From assembly GCF_002104995.1 (NCBI RefSeq), contig NW_024468257.1, forward strand, positions 62,001 through 126,000: 64,000 nt of DNA, written 5' to 3'. This document shows positions 34,655 through 45,839 of this stretch, piece by piece. The number at the start of each line of letters is the position of its first letter. Position 1 is the first letter of the stretch. A model generated the notes under the pieces. It was not told the DNA's origin. It did no database searches and saw only the letters and a list, made by a program, of their open reading frames with translations. Position numbers and translations under genes: made by a program. The stretch is from Linderina pennispora (Eukaryota > Kickxellomycota > Kickxellomycetes > Kickxellales > Kickxellaceae).

Positions 34655-37600
34655 ATGGCGAGCGAGGCCGCGCACGCGAGCAGCAGCGAGTCAGGCTTGC
34701 TGACAACACCCCCGAAATGCTGGGGGTGTAACAAGCCCATCGACGGTGGCAGCGCAATTCAATTCGCCGATGGCGTCTGGCACATTGACTGGTAAGCAGA
34801 AGACGCGAAGCACAGCAGCGCCATTGATTGCCGCACTGTCTTTCCTTTTATGGCGCAGAGAACACCAACTAACTGGTACTGGAATCTGGTTCTTTTTGTA
34901 GCTTCCAATGCACAACCTGCAACAAAGTAATCGAGTTCGACTCGAACCTGCTGTTCCTGGCGGACGGAAAGCCGATCTGTCCCGAGTGCTCGTACTGCTG
35001 CAGCCTGTGCAAGAAGCCGATATTCGACGAGGCCATTGTGACGGTAGAGGGCACATACCACTCAGAGTGCTTCCGATGCACCAACTGCAAACAGCGGATC
35101 CAAGGAAAATCATTTGCAAAGACTAGCCAGGGCGTGATATACTGCGTAAACTGTTATGCGGAGCGACGCGAGAAGAAGAAGGCTGCGCGACGACGCCGTG
35201 AGCATCAGGTCATGGAGGAGAAGGCGCTGCCATCGCTGCCGCCAGACTCAGGCACTGAAATCGGGCGCTCCCCTGTTTTGGCCAGTGGCCGGGAGGGCCA
35301 GCTTTCTCCGAGCACCCTGCCAAGCAATAGTAGCGCGCCAGTGATCGGGGGTTCCAGACCAGGAAGCTCCGCTCAGCCGGTGGGCGAGGCAGCGAGGCAG
35401 TCAGCGGTGCTGGACGATAGCGGTAGGTCTAGTACGTCGGCGCAGCAGACCCGTCGCAGACTGCCGCCGCCTGGCAACGCCTCCGCCAGTGCCCAGCCGT
35501 TACCAGCCGCCAGCGGAAAGCCAAAGCAGGGGCTGGCAACGTCGAGCTCGACAGACTTTACTGGCACTTCGTCTACCTCACCCAGCTACCAGCACCACGC
35601 CAGCAGCGCGCCAACCTCGCCGACAGCCACCGATAATGCAGCAAACACGCACGGGCTGCCGCCTGTTCCGACGTCGCCTCCGCTAGATGCCAACTTTGAT
35701 GCCGGTCTCGAGTGGACAGAGGATATTGACGAGCTGGAGCGCAAGTTTGTGCGCTTCTCCATGCGTGCCGGAGCGCAGCCTGGAGCCAGCGGGCTGGCCA
35801 ACGGGTTACGTGAGCCAGCAGCCGATGATGGCCGCCGCCATGCGCAGCAGGACTTGGCCCAGCGCATGCGCGCCATGAGCAACTCCAAGGGACCCAGCGG
35901 CGTGATCCCGCTGGGCCTGCGGTCCCGCGAGGGAAGCCCCACAGACACGCAGCCTGGTGACTCGTTGAGCCAGCAGCAGCAGCAGCGCCAGACCGAGGGA
36001 GGCACAGAATGGCTGCAGCACGCTGATGTGGCACAGCTGAAGGAAGAGCTGCTGGTCAACTACGGGCAGCTGTGCCGCATGGAGGCGAGCTACCAGAAGC
36101 TGCGGGATCTGTACGCGACAGTGGTGAACCAGCTACTGGAGACGCGCCAGGTGCTGCAGCAGGAGCGGTCCAAGAAGAACGAATACGAGGGGATTCTGCG
36201 AAAGTACTATGGGTGGGTTGACAGCAACCCGTCGCCGTCATTCAACAACGACAGTACGTTGGCGCGTAGCCCGGGCGGCAGCAGTTCAGCCCAGCAGCAA
36301 CCGCAGCAGCAGCAGCAGCAGCAGCAGCGGGGATCGGCCGTGCAGGAGGCAAAGGGTGCAAATGGCGGTAGTGCGCGGGCGCAGAGCCGTCATCATCATC
36401 AGCAGCGTGATGGCCCGCCGCCCAGCATCGGCCGCACATTGAGCATCCGGCGCCAAAAGCAAGCAGCAGCAGCAGCAGCCAGCAAGCAGGCAGGCGACGG
36501 AAACGAGTCAGGCTCGGATGTTGACGACGCCATCATCACCACCATGCCGCAGAAGGCCACTAAGCGCTTCCTTTGGCCATTCGGGGGGTCTGGCAGCGGC
36601 CACCACGTCGCAGGCGACGATGGCAGACACGACTCAATGGACTCGGAAGCGACGGCTGCGGGCACATCGACGAGCCCGACGGCCGGCCGCAAGAGCCTCG
36701 ACTCGGGCACCACAGTGGGCTCGCGGCAGCACTACTTCCAGCCCAGCAACACGTTCCGGCCTGGCAAGTGCGAGCGCTGCCTGGAGAAGATCTGGACGTT
36801 CGCCAACAACACAGTCAAGTGCAAGTACTGCAACGTCATATGCCACCACCGCTGCGTCGCCGATTTCCCCGCGAACTGCCCAGGCTTTGACCGCAGCGGG
36901 CGCTCTGCTGGTGGCCACCACTCGCACCACGGCTCGGCTGTCAACAGCATGCCGGCGTTTGACCCCAATGCGCCATTCCAGCCAGATAAGATGTTTGGGC
37001 GCAGCCTGATCGAGCAGGCGCGCAGCGAGGACGCACATGTACCGTGGATTGTGCGGGCGGCAATCGGATTCATTGAGGAGCAAGGGCTGACGATGGAGGG
37101 CGTGTACCGGAAATCCGGGTCGACAATGGATATCCGAGCGATCCAGATGAACGTGACGCAGATCTCGGTTGCCACCAACGGCAAGTTTGCAGGCACGCCG
37201 CCGATAGCCTCGGCTGACGCGGACGTCACCAGCGTCACGTCGGTTCTGAAGCAGTATTTCCGCGAGCTGCCCGACCCTTTGCTGACGTTCGAGACATACC
37301 ACTTGTGGGTGCAGGCAGCGGGCATTGGCAGCGACGAGGAAAAGGTGCGCGTGTATCGGACGATCAGCGATTCGATGCCGCACGAGCACTCGGAGACGCT
37401 AAAGTACCTGATGCTGCATCTAAAGCGGATTGCCGAGTACCAGCAGGACAACAAGATGACGCCGAACAACCTGTCGGTGGTGTTCGCGCCCAACATCCTG
37501 CATATGCCCAAGAGCAATGTGTTTGAGGAGATGAAAAACATGGGCGGCATCAACCAGACGGTGCGGTTCCTGATCCAGCACGCCAACGACATCTGGGGCG

Positions 37601-37932
37601 ATCAGCACTATGCGCAGTACTCGGGGCGCAAGGACAGCCAGGATAATGGGCAGGACGCGTCGTCGCCGAGCTCGCCTGCGGTGGGCAGTGGAGTAGAGCC
37701 TATGCCGATTGTGTCTCCTGCAGGCACTGCAGAGCAGGGGGATTTGAATATGTCGCACAGTATGCCATCGTCGCCAGCGTTCCTGGAGGATGCGGGCGGG
37801 GTGCAGCATTCTGTGCGGCAGCAGCATGCAGCACATGATATGTCTGAGCGGTTCATGGCGTCGCACCATCACAGCCCGATGTATCATAAGGCGAGTCTGG
37901 ATATTCCGCGCGACAGCAATAGCAAGTTTTAA
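34655..37932 (+). CDS. Rga-type Rho GTPase-activating protein: two LIM domains, coiled coil, C1 domain, RhoGAP
   Basis: 1055 aa from exons 34655-34791 and 34902-37932. The intron (110 nt) has donor TG|GTAAGC, branch CAACTAAC and acceptor TTTTGTAG; splicing completes the first LIM domain (WHID|CFQCTTC). LIM1 is at 22-77 and LIM2 at about 79-131. A disordered region follows, then a coiled coil at about 424-483, polyQ and His-rich runs, a C1-type zinc domain at about 655-709 (H...C-x2-C...C-x2-C..H..C), and RhoGAP at about 745-935 with the arginine finger in GVYRKSG. Fungal Rga proteins switch off Cdc42/Rho at polarity sites. The C1 domain suggests lipid or membrane targeting. AATAAA at 38000-38005 is a likely poly(A) signal. 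Confidence 0.95.
34792..34901 (+). other. Intron within LIM domain 1 of the RhoGAP gene
   Basis: GTAAGC donor, CTAAC branch site at about 34868-34873, TTTTTGTAG acceptor; phase 2. A clear example of the organism's splice signals. Confidence 0.93.
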
Positions 37933-38346
37933 AGCCCCCACCCCACAAAAGTAATCAGTTGTATCCGTTTTAATTGTCTTTTCTATGTGCACGCTACACA
38001 ATAAATGCTACAAAGAGCAGATCAGCTTAGCGCTGCAGTATTCATCATAGCACAGCGTGTGTTTGTGCAGATCGAAATGTATGGCGGAAGCGAAAATGCA
38101 TATGGAGCTTGTCCACATATGGAGCAGGGATGTGTGAGTCGGTTGAAGGTGGAGCTGCGCTGCGACAAGGCAGGCATGTGGGAAAGCATGGTCAGAGCAC
38201 GTGGTACAGACCAGAAACCCATAGTCCAATCGATAGTAAACGCAGGTATTTGATTTAGGGGTGACAGCAAGCCGCCCCTTGCAAAAATCCTCCCCCCCCC
38301 CCACATACTCCTCATATCCCATTTGTACACTTTCTGTATCATCATT
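37933..38346. other. Intergenic, 414 bp
   Basis: 3' flank of the RhoGAP gene and promoter of TAF10. A run of about 11 C residues at 38292-38302 lies 45 nt before the TAF10 ATG. No gene seen. Confidence 0.5.
38000..38005 (+). terminator. Poly(A) signal AATAAA of the RhoGAP gene
   Basis: Canonical hexamer 68 nt after the stop codon. Confidence 0.5.
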
Positions 38347-38766
38347 ATGGACACAACAAACCCGAGCACGCCAGCAGCCACACCATCGGACGCGCATCGC
38401 GCCTCAACGCCCGACCGGCTGATCTCGCGGTCGGACATCCAGAGCGAAAAGTCGCTGGCCGAGTTCCTGGTGCAAATGGACAGCTACGAGCCCATCATCC
38501 CGGATGCCCTGACCGACTACTATTTAGCGCAGGCGGGATTTGAATGCGACGACGTCAGGATTAAGCGGGTTCTGGCGTTGGCGACGCAAAAGTTCATTGC
38601 GGATGTGGCGGCCGATGCGTTCCAGTATAATCGCATTCGGCAGCAAGGGAGCAAGGAAAAGAAGTTCCAGCAGAAGGACCGTAGGACGGTTTTGACGATC
38701 GAGGATCTGACGGCGGCGTTGTCGGAGTACGGCGTTAACATCAAGAAACCAGAGTACTACTCGTAG
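38347..38766 (+). CDS. TAF10: TAF10, histone-fold subunit of TFIID and SAGA
   Basis: 139 aa, single exon. TAF10 is shared by TFIID and SAGA. Family signals: [24 protein letters not shown] at about 36-60, then the histone-fold [30 protein letters not shown] and a C-terminal [21 protein letters not shown]. Short disordered N-terminus. ATG 38347 (preceded by a C-rich run) was chosen over the upstream non-ATG open frame. Convergent with the Zn2Cys6 gene, with only 74 bp between stops, so 3' UTRs probably overlap. Confidence 0.94.
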   Translation: MDTTNPSTPAATPSDAHRASTPDRLISRSDIQSEKSLAEFLVQMDSYEPIIPDALTDYYLAQAGFECDDVRIKRVLALATQKFIADVAADAFQYNRIRQQGSKEKKFQQKDRRTVLTIEDLTAALSEYGVNIKKPEYYS

Positions 38767-38840
38767 AAAACAAGGAGGGTTTTAAAAATGGCTACATGCA
38801 TAATGATTAAGAAACGAGAGAGAGAGAAGCGGTTTTTTAG

Positions 38841-41453
38841 TTAGAGCGGTGAGAACGGCGGGAGTGACCCGAACTGCTGGAAACCGCCTGGCGACGTCAG
38901 TCTTAGGGGCGCAGCCGGGTCTGCCTGCGACTGGGCGGCGGAGTGGCTCTGGTTGGCCATATTGACGTCGTCGGTCGAGGCTGTGCGGTGCTGGCGGCTG
39001 GTACTCTGGTGGCGCGGCGGGGCGAGCTGGCTCGAATTCAGGATCTTCTCCGGGTACAGGGGTGTGCTCGACGACGAGCCGTCGCGCGAGGGCGAAAACA
39101 GCTCAGCCAGGGATCCCAGGCTCGCCAGACCCGACATGCCCTGCATGCCCTGCATGCCCTGCATACCAAATATCACCGACTGGGCATCTGACGGCAGCAC
39201 TGGCGGCGGCGTGGCAGCAGGCGGCGAGCCAAACAGTCCCGACAGCAAATCCACCGACGGTGCATTGGAAAGCGACGCACCCGGGCTGCTGAACCACGAC
39301 TCGCTCTGGCCGACTGGCGGCAGCTGCGGCTGCTCCAGGAATGCCAGGCCCGACAGGCCCAGATCCGGCATTGCCTGGTCCATCGCCAGAGCCGTAGGCA
39401 TCTGCGGGAACGCCAGCGACATAGTAGGCGGGAAAGCCGGCGGACGCGACGCCGTCATGGCAGCGCTCTGGCGCCGCAAATCAGTAGCCTCGATGGTCTG
39501 CAGCTGCGCGCGTATATGCTTGGCCATGATGAAGTGGAAGGCAAAGTACTTGCCCAGGCGGTCCAGACACCGCACGTGCTCCTTGACGCAGTTGACGCTA
39601 TATTGGCGCTCGGTCGAGTCGCGTGGGGTGCAGGCTACTGCGCCCACATGCACCACGCCTGCCATGAACACTGCAAAGCCAAAGGTCACAATGTGGTAGC
39701 GCACATCCAGCGCCCGCGCCAGCGCCAAAAGCTCCGTCATGCTGCAGGCCGCCGTCAGACACTGCTGCTGCGCCAGCTGCCGCCACTGCTGGTCGGCCTC
39801 TTGCGGCTGGTCGCGCCTGTCATACCCGCCCAGCCCGCCCGCCGACTCCACCCGCACCAGATCCACGCGCGGCTGGTGCAGTGCGATGATGGCCGCGTGG
39901 TAGTGGCAGTGGACAAACATCTTGGCTGCAAAGGCCTGCGGCGCCGCGCGGATCTCGTCGCGGGCCACTGTCGGCTTGATCTGCATGCTGTCGGGCAGCC
40001 CGTGGTACCATGCGACCATCTCGGCGTGCAGCGCCGCGTACTCGGGACTGAACTGAGCCGACTCCGGATGGCGGTTGCCGTTGAGCCGAGCCACGCGCAC
40101 CAAAAGCAGCGCCAGCTGTGCCACGTACGCGCTGACGTTGGGCGGGCGCGACCGCGGCGCATCCGAGGCCGCACGCGAGCTGCTGTCGTCGGTCCGTGGC
40201 CCGTCATCGTCAAGCATGCTGGGGTCGTCGAAGGGCTCGGCCACGTGGATGTCCTGGATGGTGATTGGCGGGGGCTCGCCGCTGGCGAAGCTGGCCAGGG
40301 CCTCGAGCAGCAGCGTGGTCCAGAAGGCGCGCCTGGCCGACTCGATCCCCGGAGCACTCATCATCGACGCGCCCGGCATGCGACCCGGCGCATCGACCTT
40401 CTGCAGCGACATCTGCGTGGCCATGCGCATTGCCAGCCCCGAAAAGTACCATCCACGGTTGGCCACCGGCAGCCCCACCGCATACACCGCCAGGTTGTTC
40501 AACGTCAGCATGTTCTCGACGCAATCGCGTTCCAAGACGTCCATCATGAGCCCGCGCGTCACGCGCTCAAAAAAGTCATATCCAGCCAGGTATGCTGGCT
40601 CGCGCTTGACCCGCGCGTCATCCGATAGACGGCTCGCCACCGCCAGAACCGACAAAAGGAACGGCTCGCTCACCTGCGCCCGCTGCAGCCGCTCGCGGTA
40701 CAGCTCCGCCGGGTGCATGCCGGTTTCCGCCGGATGCGAGTACTCGAAATACACCCCGATCAGGTGGCTGATCAGATCCCGCGACACATTCAGCCCGCGC
40801 GCATGCTCTGTCCCTGCCAGATGCAGGCTGCCGTCGCTTTCCTTTGCCACCTCCGGCTGCTCGCGCGGCGACGGGCCCGCGGACATGGTAGGCGTCTGTG
40901 CCGGCGTTATGCCCGAGGCGCGAATCGTCACGCTCCGCAGCTGGTCCACTAATGCCGATATCTGCGTCTGCAGCCTCAGCATCTCCATCATTGGCTGGCC
41001 CGTCGACGACTGCTGCGGCAGCTCCAGCGCCTCGGTCTCGCGCACCCTTTCGCGCATCAAATGGCTGGTGCTGGTGATGCCCTCCTGCCCCGAGTGCTCG
41101 TCAGACGACACCAGCGACGCCTGCCGCTTGCTGCGCCTACTGCTCTCCTCCTTGGTGCCATTCGCCGAATCCCCGTCGGCCTTCTGTGCCGCACGCCGCG
41201 GCTTCTTGCGCGGCCCCACCGGCGAGTATATGCACTCGAGGCTGCTTTTCTGGCAGCTCTCGCACACCGGCTTCGCCCCGTTGCACCGGATCTTCTTCTT
41301 GCGGCAGGAATTGCAGCTCAGCATCAGGCGCACCGGCGCCGCTGATGCCAATGCGCTGGGAAAATACCCAGACCCGACCGACGCCTCTCTGATCGTGTAG
41401 TTTTGCTGGTACGGTGCTGACGCCCCCGTACGCTCGCTGCCCCCGCCGGACAT
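38841..41453 (-). CDS. Zn(II)2Cys6 fungal transcription factor
   Basis: 870 aa, single exon. The Zn2Cys6 cluster is C47-x2-C50-x6-C57-x6-C64-x2-C67-x6-C74, followed by a basic linker PRKKPRR. A fungal-specific transcription factor domain (MHR) covers about 225-640 (LISHLIGVYFEYSHP, YRERLQRAQVSEPFLLSVLAVASRLSDDARVKREPAYLAG). Near the C-terminus is a MQGMQGMQGM repeat encoded by 9-bp units at about 39136-39165. Such regulators bind CGG triplets. The target pathway cannot be told from the window. A minus-strand TATATA lies about 70 nt upstream of the ATG. Confidence 0.92.
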   Translation of the reverse strand: MSGGGSERTGASAPYQQNYTIREASVGSGYFPSALASAAPVRLMLSCNSCRKKKIRCNGAKPVCESCQKSSLECIYSPVGPRKKPRRAAQKADGDSANGTKEESSRRSKRQASLVSSDEHSGQEGITSTSHLMRERVRETEALELPQQSSTGQPMMEMLRLQTQISALVDQLRSVTIRASGITPAQTPTMSAGPSPREQPEVAKESDGSLHLAGTEHARGLNVSRDLISHLIGVYFEYSHPAETGMHPAELYRERLQRAQVSEPFLLSVLAVASRLSDDARVKREPAYLAGYDFFERVTRGLMMDVLERDCVENMLTLNNLAVYAVGLPVANRGWYFSGLAMRMATQMSLQKVDAPGRMPGASMMSAPGIESARRAFWTTLLLEALASFASGEPPPITIQDIHVAEPFDDPSMLDDDGPRTDDSSSRAASDAPRSRPPNVSAYVAQLALLLVRVARLNGNRHPESAQFSPEYAALHAEMVAWYHGLPDSMQIKPTVARDEIRAAPQAFAAKMFVHCHYHAAIIALHQPRVDLVRVESAGGLGGYDRRDQPQEADQQWRQLAQQQCLTAACSMTELLALARALDVRYHIVTFGFAVFMAGVVHVGAVACTPRDSTERQYSVNCVKEHVRCLDRLGKYFAFHFIMAKHIRAQLQTIEATDLRRQSAAMTASRPPAFPPTMSLAFPQMPTALAMDQAMPDLGLSGLAFLEQPQLPPVGQSESWFSSPGASLSNAPSVDLLSGLFGSPPAATPPPVLPSDAQSVIFGMQGMQGMQGMSGLASLGSLAELFSPSRDGSSSSTPLYPEKILNSSQLAPPRHQSTSRQHRTASTDDVNMANQSHSAAQSQADPAAPLRLTSPGGFQQFGSLPPFSPL

Positions 41454-42642
41454 TGCTGTTTGTATTTCTGTCTGGGTTTCAATTAGGGCTAGACCCCTCC
41501 GAGGAATGTGCAGCAGTAAGGGAATATATAAAAGGCTTCTTTACAATAATATTGGTCTAAGGAACACAGCAACGATTTTTTACTACGGGGATGCGAAGAG
41601 TGGAGAGAGAAATGGGAGAAGCAGAACCGGCCCCCGCCAATCACGTCAAAAACAGATAAGTCTCTCCCTGTCCGTAAGCACAATTAATTCCACCCCCCAT
41701 CAGATTTCGCGCTCCCCCGCTAGTAAAACTTTTCCACCCCTCCTCGCCGGGAACTACGCACCAGGGGCACTTACAGATCGCCCCCGGACAATACAGCAGC
41801 CAGCCATTTTGCTAGCAAGCAAATTGCGCATTTTTATATTGAAACACATGCTGCTTGGGGGAGGCTGGGTTCAAAGCAATAGCTTTTCTTGTTGCACTTA
41901 TGTTGCACAACATGCAGTGGCAGAATTCCCACCACACATCCTCGCCGAGCAAAAATCTTTGATCGTGCATTCTTGCTCTCCCACAAAATGCACACGCGAG
42001 GAATTGGCTCCCCTCCGAAACATCTGGGGGAGAGAGCCTGTGTGGGCAAAGTGCTTTTCGTTCAGCCTATGATCTGCTCTCCGCTTCACTATAGCACATT
42101 GCCGTTTGGGCGCCATTGTCGCTATCTGTTTGAGAAAACAAAAGGAAGCTTGGAATCAGATTGCGGTGTCTGCGCCCCCACGTCCCCTTATCTGACCTTC
42201 CCCCACCCTTAGTTGCAGCCATGCGGATCACTTGCTGTTTTGGTGTTGGCTAGCATAGTGCGAAAAACGGGACTATGTGACGCTGATCATGGTGGCTCTT
42301 TATATATTTTTTGCAGTTGACTTTTTGCTGCAAGCACTAACGAAGATTCCAACCGAATGTTCGCAGTTAGCTGACTTGCAATACATGCATGCTCGCTGTT
42401 ATTTATTTGGGCTGGCAATACAGGCTATTATAAACTATATGCAACCTCTGCTGCATGCCAGGTACACACGCTGTATTATTCCTCCTGCAGATTTGATTTC
42501 TGTCAATTTGGCCATGGCCTATGGCAGACTTTTGGTTGAATTCTAGAACCAAGAGGCATGTTGGGCGCCAACTCAAATTACCATCAGACAACCACACCGA
42601 TCCAGGCCCGTGCTGGCAGCCCCACCCGCAGCCGATGCCAAT
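41454..42642. other. Intergenic, 1.2 kb
   Basis: Promoter side of the Zn2Cys6 gene. A plus-strand open frame of 188 codons (41506-42072) shows no domain or coding bias and starts next to the TF promoter; judged spurious. Confidence 0.4.
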
Positions 42643-43044
42643 ATGACGGATCCCAAGTTTGTCGATGAAGATGCTATCGACTATGTACAGGTGCACACAG
42701 GTTTTCTGAACAAGAAGCCAATTGCCATGGAGGAGATCAATGAGTTTGTGGCCGGCATCGGCCTAAACAAAATATTGCTGATTCTCGAGTGTGGCAGCGT
42801 TATCTTCGGATGCATGTGCGAGGTATCATGGCCGATGCGCTTCCTAGACAAAATCAGCTGGTTGCGGGTGCATACTTTTTGCGCGGGCCACCTTGAGTCC
42901 GAGTTTCTGCTACCGGTGCAGATTCTCGTGGACTTGCTGGCACACCCGCAGTGTAACCAGGCAATCTTTGATAAGCACAGGGCACAGGCGTATTTGCATG
43001 CGTCGCTGCTCGTGCCTTTGGGTACTGACAGCCATGCTTTTTAG
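42643..43044 (+). CDS. Hypothetical protein or gene fragment, 133 aa
   Basis: An ATG-started open frame with protein-like composition (MTDPKFVDEDAIDYVQVHTG, then LESEFLLPVQILVDLLAHPQ). Upstream in-frame codons also look coding back to a stop at 42543, so this may be a 3' exon with acceptor TTCTAG at 42540-42545, or a relic. No family recognised. It sits in a gene-poor stretch with other relics. Confidence 0.3.
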   Translation: MTDPKFVDEDAIDYVQVHTGFLNKKPIAMEEINEFVAGIGLNKILLILECGSVIFGCMCEVSWPMRFLDKISWLRVHTFCAGHLESEFLLPVQILVDLLAHPQCNQAIFDKHRAQAYLHASLLVPLGTDSHAF

Positions 43045-43545
43045 CTTTTCATTTCTTCATTCTCTTTCATCTGCAACTTTCCCATATGCTATTTCGAATT
43101 TTTAATATTAAAGTAACTCAGACATACACCACAATCCACATATAAATCTCTCAAGGTATCAATGCACGTATCAATAAAGCGTGTTATTGTGTAATCTGTT
43201 GCTTCATTTGCCCAATTTCGTTTCTGATTGATTGTCCTCCACTACTATATCCGGATTTAGGTATATCTAATCTAGTTTATAGCCATTTTATATTAGTTTT
43301 GGTTATCACGATGCGGGGCATGGTTACTTGTGGAATTGCTGATGGCCATGATAAAGAGAGACAGCACTGATGAGGCTTCGAGAGATAAAGTTGTTAATGG
43401 TAGGTAAAGGCAGTACAGTTACCTGGGCATCAAGTGGCTTGATATGTCCCTATAATTATTGTCCCATGGATGACCGCGGTAGCCGTATTGAAAATTGCGC
43501 TATTGTCTACTTGTAGAGTATGCAGGTTTCTGTCTACAGCACTTA

Positions 43546-43986
43546 TCACCTACGACCATTGCTCAGAGACTTCGGATTACGTTTCGAGGTATCCATGGTA
43601 AGCGTAGGGAGTGAAATGGAGCCTGAGTAGCCACTGCTTTTATCAGGAGTGCTAATAGGTGAAGTCTGTGGGAAGCTGTTGTTAGAGACTGTGACGTATG
43701 AGACGCCAGTGCGGGCTAGGACGCAAGTTGTCACTGTGCTGACCATGCTGTAAGTAATTTGCATGATAATAGCAGGTCAACACGTCTGATTGATCGCCAT
43801 ACTGTGGGAAAGCGATCCCAGATCAGAATATATTGTTAGCTGACCAGCCTTTGCGGTGCTGGTAGTAACAAATGAAACTATTAAACTGCATTTGCTATCT
43901 GAGAGGGAAAAAAGACACTCCAGTCTACCTGGCATGACCTGCGATGGCTTAGTGGAGTGATGGGCGATTGAAGCGATTGGAATCAA
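43546..43986 (-). pseudogene. Possible coding relic, Ser/Thr-rich
   Basis: One minus-strand frame from 43986 to 43546, broken by a single stop at about 43777. Ser/Thr-rich with scattered Cys (STVTTCVLARTGVSYVTV). A short intron across the stop is possible. No family recognised. Confidence 0.2.
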
Positions 43987-44060
43987 TGGAGGCGGGCCAT
44001 TCGTATAATTTTCATTTCTCTAAATAACAAATTGTTCTCCAAGCTTGCACAATAGCAGGC

Positions 44061-44068
44061 TATAAAAA
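44061..44068 (+). promoter_or_regulatory. TATA box of the CwfJ-domain gene
   Basis: TATAAAAA, about 95 nt upstream of ATG 44159; supports the short N-terminus of that protein. Confidence 0.6.
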
Positions 44069-44158
44069 AGCCGGACACTCTGTTGCTTCTCTTCTCTGCT
44101 CGTATCTCACCATTTTACTACTTTTGTATTCCCATTGAGCCCGAAAGCTGTGTGAACT

Positions 44159-45121
44159 ATGCCTGACGCAGAAGACAGCGGGCAGAAGACTTCGACCTCG
44201 CTCACCAGCCAGCCAGTACTTATCAAGGACCCAAAATCGCGGGACAGCGCACAAAGCAAATCCCACAGCCTAGCCTTCAATACCCAATACCACCCTCCGC
44301 CGCCATCAGGCTACACCTGCAAAATCTGCAATATCGGCGGTCACTGGATTCAGAGCTGCCCAGACAGACATCGTAAGGCACAGTCCAAGAAGTTTGATAA
44401 ACAAGACTGCTGGTTCTGTTTGCCCCGTTCCCAGGCCGACCAGAACTTGGTTGTTGCTATCGCTGAAAAGACATACCTTGCATTGGCCAAGGGCCCGCTG
44501 GTCATCGGCCCAGAAAGCGTACCAAATGGCGAGCCGGTTGCGTGGGAGCAAGGGCAGGTTAGTCCGATTCCTGGCGGCGGCCATGTCATGATATTGCCTA
44601 TAAAGCATACGCCCAGCATGCGCGCCATCTTATCCATCGATAAGCAGACCGTGATGAAGGACGAAATCAAGAAGTGGACGCAGTCGCTGACTGATTTGTA
44701 TGCCGACTATGGCTGCGTGCCGCTAATTTACGAGGTCTACCGCTATTTACCACGCCAGCATGCTGCGATGCATTTTATTCCTTTGCCCAAATCCAAGGTC
44801 GACAAGGTCTGGTCGTCTCTGGTGGCTATGGCCCGCGAGAGCCATCTGCATATCCAGAGCCACTACCCGCGCAGCAACAGGTCAGGCTATGTGTGGGTAA
44901 ACACGCCTACTCTCGATGATAACTATGCATGCCTTGAAATTCCTACTTGGGATAGACACTTCAGTTTGCAGTTCGGACGGCAGCTGGCTGCCCGCATCCT
45001 TGGGATCCATGGCAGATATGACTGGAGGGCATGCACGGCTCCCAGCGACCAGGAGGCTCGCCAGCAGGATGCATTTAAAGAGGTATTTGCAAAGTACGAC
45101 CCTGTAAGCAAGAACTGCTAG
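44159..45121 (+). CDS. CwfJ-domain protein with zinc knuckle (Drn1/CWF19L1-like, short form)
   Basis: 320 aa, single exon. A CCHC zinc knuckle at 54-67 (CKICNIGGHWIQSC) precedes the CwfJ C-terminal domains, a HIT-like fold (QDCWFCLPRSQ, GGGHVMILPIKHTPS at about 143, YRYLPRQHAAMHFIPLP at about 200) and the second CwfJ domain to the C-terminus (LEIPTWDRHFSLQFGRQLAARILG). Drn1/CWF19L1 associates with the lariat-debranching enzyme and late spliceosomes. Full-length homologues exceed 500 aa with an N-terminal metallophosphatase-like domain. That part is absent here, and the TATA box close upstream says the short form is genuine. Confidence 0.87.
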   Translation: MPDAEDSGQKTSTSLTSQPVLIKDPKSRDSAQSKSHSLAFNTQYHPPPPSGYTCKICNIGGHWIQSCPDRHRKAQSKKFDKQDCWFCLPRSQADQNLVVAIAEKTYLALAKGPLVIGPESVPNGEPVAWEQGQVSPIPGGGHVMILPIKHTPSMRAILSIDKQTVMKDEIKKWTQSLTDLYADYGCVPLIYEVYRYLPRQHAAMHFIPLPKSKVDKVWSSLVAMARESHLHIQSHYPRSNRSGYVWVNTPTLDDNYACLEIPTWDRHFSLQFGRQLAARILGIHGRYDWRACTAPSDQEARQQDAFKEVFAKYDPVSKNC

Positions 45122-45501
45122 TAGTGTTGTCACCTTCATCTACCGCAAAATTTTACTCTCCATTGATCTTTCGAACTTCCGTCTAAGCAAGCCATTTCGT
45201 ACAAACTGAAAATAATCTCAAGGAAAAGCACAGTTGCATAATGCTAGTGTGTACTTTTACTCCTGCAAATCAGGCCAGAAGATGAACTTGTACAACAAAA
45301 ACGTGTTGTAGGTCCAAAGCACACGGTGGGTGGTGTAGGGCAAAAAAAAAATAAGAAACGAGTAGCAAAAGATACCTTATATATGATTATGTGTATAACT
45401 TTCGTGTAGCACAGATTCCGAATAAGTGTTAACTTGGGGAATGAGTGGTTATCGAGTATATGGAACAAGATAACTTCTCCAAAAATGACTGAGGGGAAGA
45501 A

Positions 45502-45593
45502 GGAAAGCTGGTCGTCTGTCTGGGCCTTTGTACGTATGCGTTTCGGCCTTGTCTATGGTGGCGCAGGGGGACTCCGGACCCCGAATGTCAACA
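45502..45593 (+). repeat. 92-bp dispersed repeat, copy 1
   Basis: Aligns without gaps to 46779-46870: 73 of 92 positions match by hand, 15 of the 19 differences are transitions. A further similar block lies just upstream (45438-45462 with 46754-46780), spaced about 40 nt further away in this copy. Confidence 0.8.
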
Positions 45594-45839
45594 ATAAGCT
45601 GTCAAGTGATGGTATCTTAATCCAGAAATATGCGAGCGTTGTGAGTGTATCAGCAATAGAAAGTGGCTGAGTCAAGGAATATATATTGATAAAGAAAGCC
45701 AAAGAGAAGTAGGAAGGGAGAGGCGAGCGAAAAGGTTTTATACCATCGCTCAGGTGGCACAGCCAAAAAGAAGAGGAAGAAAGAAAAAGAACAACAGGAT
45801 GAAAAACTATGTGGTTCACAGTAATCGGATCTTGAAATT

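Noticed and set aside
39516-41400. Plus-strand open frames of 370 and 441 codons
   Set aside because: Antisense to the Zn2Cys6 gene, which has clear domains on the other strand.
41506-42072. Plus-strand open frame of 188 codons
   Set aside because: No domain, unlike-coding composition, overlaps the promoter of the Zn2Cys6 gene.
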